This document shows positions 54,662 through 63,350 of a DNA stretch of 64,000 nucleotides, in pieces. Within the stretch, counting starts at the first letter, position 1, and each line of letters opens with the position of its first letter. The notes beneath the pieces were generated by a model that saw only the letters and a program-made list of their open reading frames with translations, searched no databases and had not been told where the DNA came from. The stretch spans positions 1 through 64,000 of the forward strand of contig CABYIX010000002.1 of NCBI GenBank assembly GCA_902519215.1, written 5' to 3'. The position numbers and the translations under genes are program-made. This stretch comes from an uncultured Candidatus Actinomarina sp. Lineage in GTDB: Bacteria; Actinomycetota; Acidimicrobiia; Actinomarinales; Actinomarinaceae.

Positions 54662-55717
54662 ATGCAAAATAACATTAGTGAATTAACACAATTATTACCA
54701 GGAGAACCTTTAAGAATTGGTGTTGATTTAATTGCGGATAAAAAGTCCGGGGCTTTAATTGTTATAGGGTCATCAGCTAAGTTAGATAAAATATCTTCTG
54801 GTGGGGTTGATTTAATTGATTGTGAATATTCACCAGAAATGCTTAGTGAGTTAGCAAAGATGGATGGTGCAATAATTGTTGACCAGTTTGTAACGAAAAT
54901 TTTAAAGGCCAATGTTCATTTAAACCCTTCAGACACATTAAGTACTACACAAACCGGTACAAGGCACAGGACTGCCGAAAGAGCTGCAGAGGAGACAAGT
55001 TTAACAGTAATTACTGTTTCCGAAGAATCTTCATTAGTTAAGGTTTTTACTAATTCAGAGACTACTGAGCTAGAGGAACCTTCAGTAATTTTAGGTCGAG
55101 TTAATGAGTCATTGCAGTCAGTGGATAGAATGAGAAGAAGATTTGATGATGCTGTTGCTGAACTCGGTGAGCTTGAAATTGAAAACTCATTAACTAATCA
55201 ACAAGTACTTGAAGTTATTCAAAGGGGAGAGCTCCTTACTCGACTAGCAAAACAAGTAAGATCCGAAGCTTTACGCTTAGGCGGGGAGGCAGGTCTTGTT
55301 TTAATTCAGATAGATTCTTTAGAGTCTGGAGTGACAAATACTTTAAATCTTGTATTAAAAGATCATTTACCTGCAAAAAAATATAGGAATATCGCTAAAG
55401 CAATTGATGAGATTTCACGTCAATCTTATGAAGAGTTAAATGATATTGATTATTTAGGTTCAGTTTTAGGCAAACTACCTCTTGACGATTTATCCACTCC
55501 TAAAGGTTATAGAGTCCTTGCAAGACTGCCCAACTTACCAGAGAACCTTCATGATTCTATAATTCAAAAATTTAAAACATTACCGAAGCTTCTATCAGCG
55601 TCACCTGAAAAGCTTTATGAAATTGAAGGCATTGGAAGAGGTAGAGCACAACAACTTCGAGATTATTTTGACACTTTGCTTAAAAACATTGGCTTTTCCT
55701 ATATAAATGGGCATTAA
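54662..55717 (+). CDS. disA: Diadenylate cyclase DisA (DNA integrity scanning protein)
   Basis: Makes c-di-AMP from two ATP and slows when it meets branched DNA. It is 351 residues: the DAC domain with DGAIIVDQ and GTRHRTAERAAE, a long helical spine, and a C-terminal helix-hairpin-helix DNA-binding domain (LYEIEGIGRGRAQQLRDYF). The usual neighbour radA is not seen upstream. It precedes carD as in other actinobacteria. Confidence 0.95.
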   Translation: MQNNISELTQLLPGEPLRIGVDLIADKKSGALIVIGSSAKLDKISSGGVDLIDCEYSPEMLSELAKMDGAIIVDQFVTKILKANVHLNPSDTLSTTQTGTRHRTAERAAEETSLTVITVSEESSLVKVFTNSETTELEEPSVILGRVNESLQSVDRMRRRFDDAVAELGELEIENSLTNQQVLEVIQRGELLTRLAKQVRSEALRLGGEAGLVLIQIDSLESGVTNTLNLVLKDHLPAKKYRNIAKAIDEISRQSYEELNDIDYLGSVLGKLPLDDLSTPKGYRVLARLPNLPENLHDSIIQKFKTLPKLLSASPEKLYEIEGIGRGRAQQLRDYFDTLLKNIGFSYINGH

Positions 55718-55749
55718 GTATTTTTATATATGTATTAATGTTGTAATTT

Positions 55750-56307
55750 ATGGCAACTAAAACAAAAAAACTCCCAAAAGATAAATATAAACCCAATCAA
55801 TTTGTAGTTCATCCACATCATGGAGCTGCAAAAGTTATAAGAAAAGTAAATAAAAATGTTGAAATTTTTGTTGATGGTGAACCTAAATCAAAAAGAATAC
55901 AATACTTTGAAATAGAAGTCTTAACAGATGGATTATTAGTAATGGTTCCTGTTGAAAGTGTTGATGAAGTCATAAGACCGGTTATTTCAAAAAATGCAGT
56001 CTCTAAAAAAGTGTATCCAATATTTAAAGAAAAACCTGAAGAAGCTGGGACTAATTGGAGTAGATGGTACAAAGTACTTACAGAAAAAATGACATCTGGG
56101 GACGTAATTCAAGTGGCTGAAGTAGTTCGTGATCTTACTCATGCTCAAATAAATAAAGGTATATCACCGGCATTAAAACGCATGCTTGCAAAAGCACGGA
56201 CAACATTAGCAAGTGAAATTGCCTGTGCTCTTAATGTAGATGAAGAAACTGCGATAGAAAAAATTAATCAACATCTACCAGAAGAAGATCCAGAAGACGG
56301 TTTATAA
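55750..56307 (+). CDS. carD: CarD-family RNA polymerase-binding regulator
   Basis: Binds the RNA polymerase beta subunit and stabilises open complexes, especially at rRNA promoters. It is 185 residues: the RID domain (FVVHPHHGAAKVIRK...IQYFEIEV) and a C-terminal helical DNA-interacting part (VIQVAEVVRDLTHAQINKG, LKRMLAKARTTLASEIA). It is in the disA block. Unlike in many actinobacteria, ispD does not follow: ispF is next, 30 bases on. Confidence 0.93.
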   Translation: MATKTKKLPKDKYKPNQFVVHPHHGAAKVIRKVNKNVEIFVDGEPKSKRIQYFEIEVLTDGLLVMVPVESVDEVIRPVISKNAVSKKVYPIFKEKPEEAGTNWSRWYKVLTEKMTSGDVIQVAEVVRDLTHAQINKGISPALKRMLAKARTTLASEIACALNVDEETAIEKINQHLPEEDPEDGL

Positions 56308-56337
56308 TCAAAATTAAACATCTTAAATAAGGTAAAT

Positions 56338-56808
56338 ATGTTAGTCGGCATGGGTTTTGATATACATAAGCACTCTGAAAATTCAGAACTATTTTTAGCA
56401 GGACTCAAACTTGATGGTTCAGGTTTCGAGGCTCACTCTGATGGGGATATTGTACTTCATGCTCTTTGCGATGCACTCTTGGGCGCGGTTGGAAAAAAAG
56501 ACATAGGGTACTATTTTCCTTCAAATTCAAAAACACCAGAAAACATAAGTAGTTTAAAAATACTTGAAAAAGTTTTATCTGTAATTGAATATCCATCTTT
56601 AGAAATTAATAATATAGATATAATTTTTATCTCGCAGGTTATAAACGTATCTAAAAATAGAGATAAGATTATCGAAAATCTTGCAAAATTATTAGATATA
56701 AATTCATCAAAAATAAATATAAAAGGAAAAACTACCGATAATCTAGGAATTATAGGAAATCAATCTGCTTCTTCTTGCCAAGTTATAATCTCACTTACAA
56801 ATGCTTAA
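56338..56808 (+). CDS. ispF: 2-C-methyl-D-erythritol 2,4-cyclodiphosphate synthase
   Basis: MEP pathway enzyme. It is 156 residues with the metal site MGFDIHKHSE, the DGDIVLHALCDALLGAVGKKDIGYYFP stretch and the C-terminal INIKGKTTDNLGIIG loop that contacts the CDP moiety. The lack of an adjacent ispD means the cytidylyltransferase is encoded elsewhere. It overlaps cysS by eight bases. Confidence 0.94.
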   Translation: MLVGMGFDIHKHSENSELFLAGLKLDGSGFEAHSDGDIVLHALCDALLGAVGKKDIGYYFPSNSKTPENISSLKILEKVLSVIEYPSLEINNIDIIFISQVINVSKNRDKIIENLAKLLDINSSKINIKGKTTDNLGIIGNQSASSCQVIISLTNA

Positions 56809-58195
56809 ACTATACAATACTCTCACAAAATCCGAAGAGTTCGCTAATTTTCCATCTAAAGAAGTTAAGGTTTACCTATGTGGTCCAACTGTACAGTCGT
56901 CACCACATATTGGCCATGGTCGTTCAGCGGTTGTATTTGATTTTTTAGTTCGGTATTTAAACTATATAGGAAAAGAGGTTGTTTTTGCCAGAAATATTAC
57001 TGATATTGATGACAAGATTATAGAAAAATCACTCGAACAAAGTATTACTTACAATGAACTCACCACAAAGGTTTCACAAGAGTTTAATGAAGCATACACA
57101 GCATTAAATTGTAAAACACCCAATCATGAACCAAAAGCGACAGAATCTATTGATGAGATTATAGAATTAATTAAATTACTAGAAGATAAAGAAATTGCTT
57201 ATCAAACAAGCTCAGGAGTTTATTTTGATATTAGTAAGTATGATAACTACTTAGAACTATCAGGAAGATCACTTGAAGACTTGATAAGTGGAACAAGAGT
57301 GGATTTAGTAGAAGATAAAAAAAATAATGAGGATTTTGCATTATGGAAATTTGCAAAAGAAAATGAACCAAGTTGGAAATCACCTTGGGGATTAGGACGG
57401 CCAGGCTGGCACATAGAGTGTTCCGCTATGATTCATGGGTTGTTTGGAAATCAGGGAATTGATATTCATTGTGGTGGAAATGATTTAATTTTTCCACATC
57501 ATGAGAATGAGCGAGCACAATCTGAAGCAGCATTTAATGAAAAATTTGTAAATTTTTGGCTTCATAACGGAATGGTAAATCTTTCAGGAAAGAAAATGTC
57601 AAAATCTGAAGGAAATATTAAATTACTAAGTGACTATATCAATATGTTTGATGGCAACACTGTTAGATATTTTTTCTTAAGAGCAAATTATAGAAAACCA
57701 CAAGAGTTCTCAGAGGATCTCTTGCAAGAGTCTGATAAAACTTTTAAAAATATTATTAATTTTATAGGAGACGCTAACTCAGACCCAGTAGATGAACATT
57801 TAATTAAACTTTTTGAAGAGTCTATGAATGATGATTTAAATACACCAAAATTTGTTGGAGAAATGTTTAATTATATGAATCTAAGTGAAAATAAAAACGA
57901 AGAAAAAACTTTAAAAATTAGATCAACAATTAGATATATATTTGAAACTTTAGGATTTGTTTTTACACCTAATGATAAAAGTCAAAATGAAGAAATATTT
58001 AAAGAATTTTTCCTTAAATACAATATTAAATTCAGAAACCTCGATTCTTCAATGTCAAACTTTATAGCATTAAGACAAGAGTTAAGAGACAAAAAAGAAT
58101 ACGAATCAGCAGATAATATGAGAAAAGATATTGAAAGCATTGGAATAGTTATTGAAGATGGGATTGAAAGTGGATGGCGTTGGTCAACTAGTTGA
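56801..58195 (+). CDS. cysS: Cysteinyl-tRNA synthetase
   Basis: Class I synthetase, 464 residues. The zinc ligands are in YLCGPTV, IECSAM and FPHHENE; the HIGH motif is in SPHIGHGR and KMSKS in KKMSKSEGN. A DALR-type C-terminal domain is short. The 5' end overlaps ispF and the 3' end overlaps rlmB, making a tightly packed set. Confidence 0.96.
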   Translation: MLKLYNTLTKSEEFANFPSKEVKVYLCGPTVQSSPHIGHGRSAVVFDFLVRYLNYIGKEVVFARNITDIDDKIIEKSLEQSITYNELTTKVSQEFNEAYTALNCKTPNHEPKATESIDEIIELIKLLEDKEIAYQTSSGVYFDISKYDNYLELSGRSLEDLISGTRVDLVEDKKNNEDFALWKFAKENEPSWKSPWGLGRPGWHIECSAMIHGLFGNQGIDIHCGGNDLIFPHHENERAQSEAAFNEKFVNFWLHNGMVNLSGKKMSKSEGNIKLLSDYINMFDGNTVRYFFLRANYRKPQEFSEDLLQESDKTFKNIINFIGDANSDPVDEHLIKLFEESMNDDLNTPKFVGEMFNYMNLSENKNEEKTLKIRSTIRYIFETLGFVFTPNDKSQNEEIFKEFFLKYNIKFRNLDSSMSNFIALRQELRDKKEYESADNMRKDIESIGIVIEDGIESGWRWSTS

Positions 58196-58889
58196 AGGCG
58201 TAAATGCTCTTGAAGCTGCTTTAAATACTAATAGAGTTAAAAAAGTTTATCTTTTAGAATCGCCTAACAATACTTCAAGTAAATATAAAAACATATTGGA
58301 AACACTTAGAAAAAAAAATCTTGAAATTGAAGTTGTAAAAGATCAAAGTAAGTGGAATTTTCACAGTAGGCACAACATAGTTGGAATTTGTAATGAAAAA
58401 AAAATTTATAATGAAACAAATTTTGAACAAATATTAAAAAATAAGGTTCTAATTCTTGATCACATTCAAGATACAAACAATTTTGGAGCAATAGTGAGAA
58501 GTGCAGCAGCATTTGGCTTTGAAACCATTTTTATTCCAAAAAAAAGATCAGTAAAAATTACTGAAAGGACTTTTACAATAGCTTCTGGAGGAATGGAATA
58601 TATAGATATCGTTTTATATAATTCTATTTTTTCGCTTTTAAAAAAAATTAAATCAAATAATTATTGGACTATTGGGTTGGACATGAGTTCAAAAAATAAA
58701 ATTAAAGAAATTAATTTAGTTGATCAAAAAATAGCACTCGTTGTAGGATCAGAGCAAAATGGGATTAGTTTAGAAATTCAAAAAAAACTTGATCTTGTTG
58801 CACAAATAGATATGTCAGAGAGCATTGAATCGTTGAATGCTTCAGTAGCTGCTGCGATTGCTATGCATCAAATATTTATAAAAAAATAG
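58158..58889 (+). CDS. rlmB: SPOUT rRNA/tRNA 2'-O-methyltransferase (RlmB/TrmH-like)
   Basis: Knotted methyltransferase, 243 residues. The N-terminal substrate-binding part (VEGVNALEAALNTNRVKK) is followed by SPOUT motifs LILDHIQDTNNFGAIVRSA, LVVGSEQNGIS and MSESIESLNASVAAAIA. RlmB modifies 23S rRNA G2251; other TrmH-like targets are possible. The start is uncertain: I chose the ATG at 58158, which overlaps cysS by 38 bases; a TTG six bases earlier and a GTG at 58170 are alternatives. Confidence 0.88.
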   Translation: MGLKVDGVGQLVEGVNALEAALNTNRVKKVYLLESPNNTSSKYKNILETLRKKNLEIEVVKDQSKWNFHSRHNIVGICNEKKIYNETNFEQILKNKVLILDHIQDTNNFGAIVRSAAAFGFETIFIPKKRSVKITERTFTIASGGMEYIDIVLYNSIFSLLKKIKSNNYWTIGLDMSSKNKIKEINLVDQKIALVVGSEQNGISLEIQKKLDLVAQIDMSESIESLNASVAAAIAMHQIFIKK

Positions 58890-58927
58890 ATTTATTCACT
58901 CTTCTCTTTGCTATTATTTTAATGTTC

Positions 58928-58999
58928 GCCGGAGTAGCTCAGTGGCAGAGCAGCCGCCTTGTAAGCGGCAGGTCAGGGGTTCAAATCCCCTCTCCGGCT
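58928..58999 (+). tRNA. tRNA-Thr (anticodon UGU)
   Basis: 72-nucleotide tRNA. The acceptor GCCGGAG/CTCCGGC pairs fully; the D arm is GCTC/GAGC. The anticodon stem is GCCGC/GCGGC with loop CTTGTAA (anticodon TGT), and the T arm is AGGGG-TTCAAAT-CCCCT. The discriminator is T, and CCA is not encoded. It follows rlmB, as in other actinobacteria, with the next ORF starting four bases later. Confidence 0.97.
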
Positions 59000-59003
59000 C
59001 TAA

Positions 59004-59852
59004 TTGAATAATTATCAAACAACATTTAGAAATATTTTTTATTTCATAATTGCAATTCAAGTATCACTATTTCTATTTGGATACTTAAGGCCATCAATAA
59101 TTTATGACTATTTAGATAATTGGCCAATATCAATATTGCCGATAGCTCTATTAATAATTAACAGGAATTATTTTAAAAACGAATTATTGAATAACTATTT
59201 ATTTGGAATTTTAATTATTATTTTTACCACTTTTCCTATTGTTCTTTTGACAGGATCTAATGTTTTAACAACTAACTCATTTGATGCCGAGTTCAAAAAT
59301 TTTCAATTAAGTGAAGAAGTTGATTATGTGATGACTATTGATATTGAAGGTTCTATAAGTTTAGACTTCTTTGAAGGCAGTGGTTACAAAGTTGATATTT
59401 TAAACCGTCCAGGAAAAACTGGCTTCCCAGAAGCATTACAAGCAAATCTTGGAAACCCCCAACCGATAAGATTAAGAGAGGTATCAACTGATAGGTTATT
59501 ACAGGTTAGTGGGTGGAAATTAGATTTAGGAAATAAAACAAATTGGGAACTTGATATTCTTTCATTTGACTCTAATTATTATTTAGATAGTCCTAATTTA
59601 GGTGAATCAAAATTTATAGGTACTGGGGAAATTTTCTTGGGTCCCAGTTTGAGCTCAGGAGATATTGTCATAAATGGCATATTCAATATAACTGTAGACA
59701 GAAAACTTCCAATTGTTGTTATAGGTAATGCAGATGTACCAGCAAACTGGATTAATGCTACAATAGGATATTTAAATCAAACCAGTGGAAGTTATAATTT
59801 AAAAGTAATTGTTGAGGATGGCTCAACAGTTGTCTTTGAAGAAGGAGAGTAA
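59004..59852 (+). CDS. Membrane protein of unknown function with external beta-rich domain
   Basis: 282 residues, not recognised. Three hydrophobic helices lie in the N-terminal third (about 10-30, 40-57 and 64-90), followed by a ~190-residue polar domain of short strands (VDYVMTIDIEGSISLDFFEG, IVINGIFNITVDRKLPIVV) reminiscent of LiaF-type or toast-rack beta domains. The start is TTG at 59004, four bases after tRNA-Thr, and the stop is five bases before livH. It may be co-transcribed with the amino-acid importer but need not be part of it. Confidence 0.7.
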   Translation: MNNYQTTFRNIFYFIIAIQVSLFLFGYLRPSIIYDYLDNWPISILPIALLIINRNYFKNELLNNYLFGILIIIFTTFPIVLLTGSNVLTTNSFDAEFKNFQLSEEVDYVMTIDIEGSISLDFFEGSGYKVDILNRPGKTGFPEALQANLGNPQPIRLREVSTDRLLQVSGWKLDLGNKTNWELDILSFDSNYYLDSPNLGESKFIGTGEIFLGPSLSSGDIVINGIFNITVDRKLPIVVIGNADVPANWINATIGYLNQTSGSYNLKVIVEDGSTVVFEEGE

Positions 59853-59856
59853 CTAG

Positions 59857-60774
59857 GTGTTAGACCAATTAGGTAATGGACTTTTACTTGGCATAATTAT
59901 TTCAGTGGCATCTGTTGCTCTTTCATTGCTATATGGTGTCACAAGAATAGTTAACTTTGCACATGGAGAAATTATTGCTTTGGGCGCAATCGCTACATTA
60001 TTTTTTTCAAGCCCAATAGATTATCGAGTTTTGTTTCTAGACAAATTTTCTCCTTTAGGGTTAAATTTTGCCCTTTCGTGTATATTAGCTGTTATTATTT
60101 GTGGTTTATTTGGTGGGTTGCTGGAGTTAATTTTATTTAGACCTTTAAGAAAAGGCAATGTTGGCAATATAGCCGTTTTAGTTGTTACAATAGGCCTTTC
60201 AATTTTTATAAGACACTTGTATTTGCTATTTGCTACAGGAAAAGTGCAAAATTTCCCTTTAGAGCTTCAAAGGAGACAAACTTACCTTTTTTTTGACATG
60301 ACTCCAAGAAACTTAAAAGTACTGATAGCTGGAATACTAGTAATGATCTTAATTGGCCTTTTATTGACATATACAAAACTTGGTAAGGCGATGAGGGCAG
60401 TTAGAGACTCCGAGGAGTTGTCTAGTGTCTCTGGAATTAATTCTGACAATATAATTCTAATTACTTGGATCTCATCAAGCATGCTTGCTGGCCTAGCAGG
60501 AGTTTTTCAAGCAATAATAAATGATGTTAGATGGAACATGGGCTTTTTAATACTTCTATTAATTTTTGCTGGAACTGTTTTAGGTGGAATTGGTACATCT
60601 TTTGGAGCGATGGTAGGTGGTTTTATTATTGGCATCCTAGTACAGGTATCTGTTGGGCTTCCATTTATGGAAGGACATACTGAGGCAAAAAATGCAGTCG
60701 CTCTTGGAATAATGATTGTAATTTTATTATTTAGGCCACAAGGAATATTTGGACAGAAAGAAAGAATATCATGA
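59857..60774 (+). CDS. livH: Branched-chain amino-acid ABC transporter permease LivH
   Basis: Permease of a HAAT-family importer, 305 residues and about eight helices. Characteristic segments are LYGVTRIVNFAHGEIIALGA and MRAVRDSEELSSVSGIN, followed by AGTVLGGIGTSFGAMVGGFIIG. The start is GTG at 59857, ten bases after AGGAG (59843-59847). The stop overlaps livM by four bases. Possible substrates include branched amino acids, amides or urea. Confidence 0.92.
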   Translation: MLDQLGNGLLLGIIISVASVALSLLYGVTRIVNFAHGEIIALGAIATLFFSSPIDYRVLFLDKFSPLGLNFALSCILAVIICGLFGGLLELILFRPLRKGNVGNIAVLVVTIGLSIFIRHLYLLFATGKVQNFPLELQRRQTYLFFDMTPRNLKVLIAGILVMILIGLLLTYTKLGKAMRAVRDSEELSSVSGINSDNIILITWISSSMLAGLAGVFQAIINDVRWNMGFLILLLIFAGTVLGGIGTSFGAMVGGFIIGILVQVSVGLPFMEGHTEAKNAVALGIMIVILLFRPQGIFGQKERIS

Positions 60775-61835
60775 GTTCTTTACTAATTTCTAAAAGGGTT
60801 ATTTTTGCTATTGCTATTACCTCATTTTCAATTTACTTAGTTTTTCTTCTTAACCCTGAGGGTGCTTTAAGAATACTAATAAATCTACTAACCTTCGCTG
60901 GAATATATGGATTAAGCGCAATTGGTTTAAATGTTCATTTTGGATGGACAGGTCTTTTAAACTTTGGCCATGCCTCTTTCATGGGTATGGGAGCATATGT
61001 TACATTGCTTTTGATGCCACACGCAGCTGGAAGAGAAGGAGAGGTAACGACTACAGGCTTACCAATAATTCTTGCTGTTTTTGTAGGCATTGCAGCTGCT
61101 GCTCTATTCGGATTACTTTTAGGATTGCCAGCTATAAGGCTTAGAGGAGATTATTTAGCAATTGTAACTATTGCTGCTGCAGAGATATTTCGATTACTAG
61201 TTAGGGATTTAGAATCCATAACAGGCGGTGTATATGGAATAATTTCATATACAGAAAATCTACAAAAATTTAGGCCAGAATTCATAAATAGCTTTTCTTT
61301 AAACTATGAGTTTGCACCATCTCAGGCTTGGGTAGGAATAATTGCTTGGGTTTCAATTATTTTAACTTTATTTTTACTAAAGAGATTAAATAGTTCACCA
61401 TGGGGTAGGGCATTGAGGGCTGTAAGAGAGGATGAAGATGCAGTAAGGGCAATGGGAAAAAATGCTGTATGGTTAAAGCTTCAGAGTTTCATGTTAGGTG
61501 CTGGAATTGCTGGACTATCCGGAGCTCTTCTTGCGTTTAATTATGGATCCTTAGAAACGACTGTCTTTGTTCCATTGCTTACTTTTTATGTATGGGCAAT
61601 CATGATTCTTGGAGGAGTGGGAAGTCTTACTGGTCCAATTTTTGGATCTATTATCTTTTGGGTTATTATTTCAGAAACTGATAGGCTAGCCTATATTTTC
61701 TTTGAAAATGCAAATGGTCAACAACTTGCAGGGTTTAGATTTTTACTTGTAGGTTTGTTAATAATGTTATTAATGATTTTTAGGCCTAGTGGACTTCTTG
61801 GGAAGAAAGAGGAGCTATTACTCGATGTCAAATAA
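60771..61835 (+). CDS. livM: Branched-chain amino-acid ABC transporter permease LivM
   Basis: Second permease of the importer, 354 residues, about ten helices, with ALGLNVHFGWTGLLNFGHASF-like patches (here IGLNVHFGWTGLLNFGHASF), LRGDYLAIVTIAAAEIFRL, and ALRAVREDEDAVRAMGKN with LGGVGSLTGPIFGS near the end. It overlaps livH by four bases and livG by eleven bases. Confidence 0.92.
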   Translation: MSSLLISKRVIFAIAITSFSIYLVFLLNPEGALRILINLLTFAGIYGLSAIGLNVHFGWTGLLNFGHASFMGMGAYVTLLLMPHAAGREGEVTTTGLPIILAVFVGIAAAALFGLLLGLPAIRLRGDYLAIVTIAAAEIFRLLVRDLESITGGVYGIISYTENLQKFRPEFINSFSLNYEFAPSQAWVGIIAWVSIILTLFLLKRLNSSPWGRALRAVREDEDAVRAMGKNAVWLKLQSFMLGAGIAGLSGALLAFNYGSLETTVFVPLLTFYVWAIMILGGVGSLTGPIFGSIIFWVIISETDRLAYIFFENANGQQLAGFRFLLVGLLIMLLMIFRPSGLLGKKEELLLDVK

Positions 61836-62595
61836 TCTTTTAGAAGTAAAAAATTTAAAAAAATCTTTTGGAGGCCTTCAAGCTGTCGATATTAAAGAAC
61901 TTAAATTTAAAAAAAATCAACTAACTTCAATTATTGGACCTAATGGCGCAGGAAAAACTACTTTTTTTGATTTAATCTCAGGTTTTCAGACAGCAGATAG
62001 TGGAGATATATTTTTAAATGGTGATGACATTTCAAATTCACAGCCTTATCAAATAGCAAGAATGGGAATGATAAGAACATTCCAACTAACTAAGGTATTT
62101 GACAGAATGACTGTTTTAGAAAACTTAATGTTTTCTGGATCCTCAGTTACTAATGATTCGTTTACAAAATCAATTATTAATACTAAAAAACAAAGAAATT
62201 ATGAAATTGAACTAAAAGATAAATCTTATGAGATTATGGAAGATCTCAACATTTCGCACATGGCAGATTCATATGCCCGAGAGCTTTCAGGTGGGCAAAA
62301 AAAATTACTTGAGTTAGCAAGATCAATTATCAATAATCCAGAAACCCTTCTTTTAGATGAGCCTTTAGCTGGAGTTAATCCAAAATTAGCTGAAGACTTG
62401 TTAGATTTAATCCAAAAGCTCGCATCTAGCGGAATTTCAATCTTGATGGTCGAGCATAATATTGAAGCAGTTATGAAAATATCAGAGAGAATTGTTGTTC
62501 TTTCTGAAGGAACTTTGATAGCTGATGGAAGTCCAAATGAAATCAGAAATGACCAAAGTGTTATCGAAGCTTATTTAGGAAAAGATGATGAATAA
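61825..62595 (+). CDS. livG: Branched-chain amino-acid ABC transporter ATPase LivG
   Basis: ATP-binding subunit, 256 residues, with Walker A GPNGAGKTTFFD, signature RELSGGQKKLLELARS, Walker B LLLDEPLAGVNP and the H-loop LMVEHNIEAV. The Q-loop region RTFQLTKVFDRMTVLENL is typical of LivG. The start at ATG 61825 is set by AGGAG (61810-61814) and by family N-termini; a longer in-frame reading begins inside livM. Confidence 0.93.
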   Translation: MSNNLLEVKNLKKSFGGLQAVDIKELKFKKNQLTSIIGPNGAGKTTFFDLISGFQTADSGDIFLNGDDISNSQPYQIARMGMIRTFQLTKVFDRMTVLENLMFSGSSVTNDSFTKSIINTKKQRNYEIELKDKSYEIMEDLNISHMADSYARELSGGQKKLLELARSIINNPETLLLDEPLAGVNPKLAEDLLDLIQKLASSGISILMVEHNIEAVMKISERIVVLSEGTLIADGSPNEIRNDQSVIEAYLGKDDE

Positions 62596-63304
62596 AACCG
62601 TACTTGAATGTAATGGAATTGCTGCTGGATATGTAAAGGATTTAAATATACTTCAAGGAGTTGATTTAGTTGTTAAAGAAAAGGAAATTGTATCAATTAT
62701 TGGTCCCAACGGAGCAGGAAAATCAACTTTACTTAAAGCAATAATGGGTCTGATAAATGTATCAGGTGGCAGGTTTTATATAAATGGTATTGAGAAAACT
62801 AATCTTGCAACTCATAAAATTGTAAACGAAGGCATTGGGTACGTTCCTCAGGTTGCAAATGTATTCCCTTCTTTAACAATTGAAGAAAATCTAGAAATTG
62901 GTTCTTGGAGTTTAAACAAACAGCAAAAAGAAAATTTAAAACAAATTTATGAACAATTTTCATTACTTAAAGACAGAAAAAAAGACAAAGCTGGAAACCT
63001 TTCAGGAGGACAAAGACAAATTTTAGCTTTAGCGAGAGCATTAATTACCAAACCAACTTTATTATTACTAGATGAGCCATCAGCTGGTCTTTCACCCGTA
63101 GCCATAAATGAAGTTTTTTCAATTATTAATGATATTAATGAATCTGGTGTTTCAATATTACTGGTTGAGCAGAATGCAAAAAGAGCACTCAGCTTTAGTG
63201 ATAGAGGATATGTTCTTGATCAAGGCAGAAATGCATATCAAGGAAAAGGTGAAGATTTATTAAATGACCCAAGAGTTATTGACCTGTATCTTGGTAAGTT
63301 ATAA
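62585..63304 (+). CDS. livF: Branched-chain amino-acid ABC transporter ATPase LivF
   Basis: Partner ATPase, 239 residues, with Walker A GPNGAGKSTLLKAIMG, signature NLSGGQRQILALARA, Walker B LLLDEPSAGLSP and H-loop ILLVEQNAKRAL, ending with the LivF-type YLGKL. It starts with two adjacent ATGs (62585 and 62588), overlapping livG by eleven bases. A strong terminator follows at once. Confidence 0.93.
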   Translation: MMNKTVLECNGIAAGYVKDLNILQGVDLVVKEKEIVSIIGPNGAGKSTLLKAIMGLINVSGGRFYINGIEKTNLATHKIVNEGIGYVPQVANVFPSLTIEENLEIGSWSLNKQQKENLKQIYEQFSLLKDRKKDKAGNLSGGQRQILALARALITKPTLLLLDEPSAGLSPVAINEVFSIINDINESGVSILLVEQNAKRALSFSDRGYVLDQGRNAYQGKGEDLLNDPRVIDLYLGKL

Positions 63305-63335
63305 AAAAAAGGCCTGAATTAACAGGCCTTTTTTT
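63303..63335. terminator. Bidirectional terminator between livF and the binding protein
   Basis: Stem AAAAAAAGGCCTG/CAGGCCTTTTTTT with a 7-base loop. T-runs follow on both strands. It serves the convergent livF and the binding-protein gene. Confidence 0.93.
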
Positions 63336-63350
63336 ACATCTAATTAAAGA

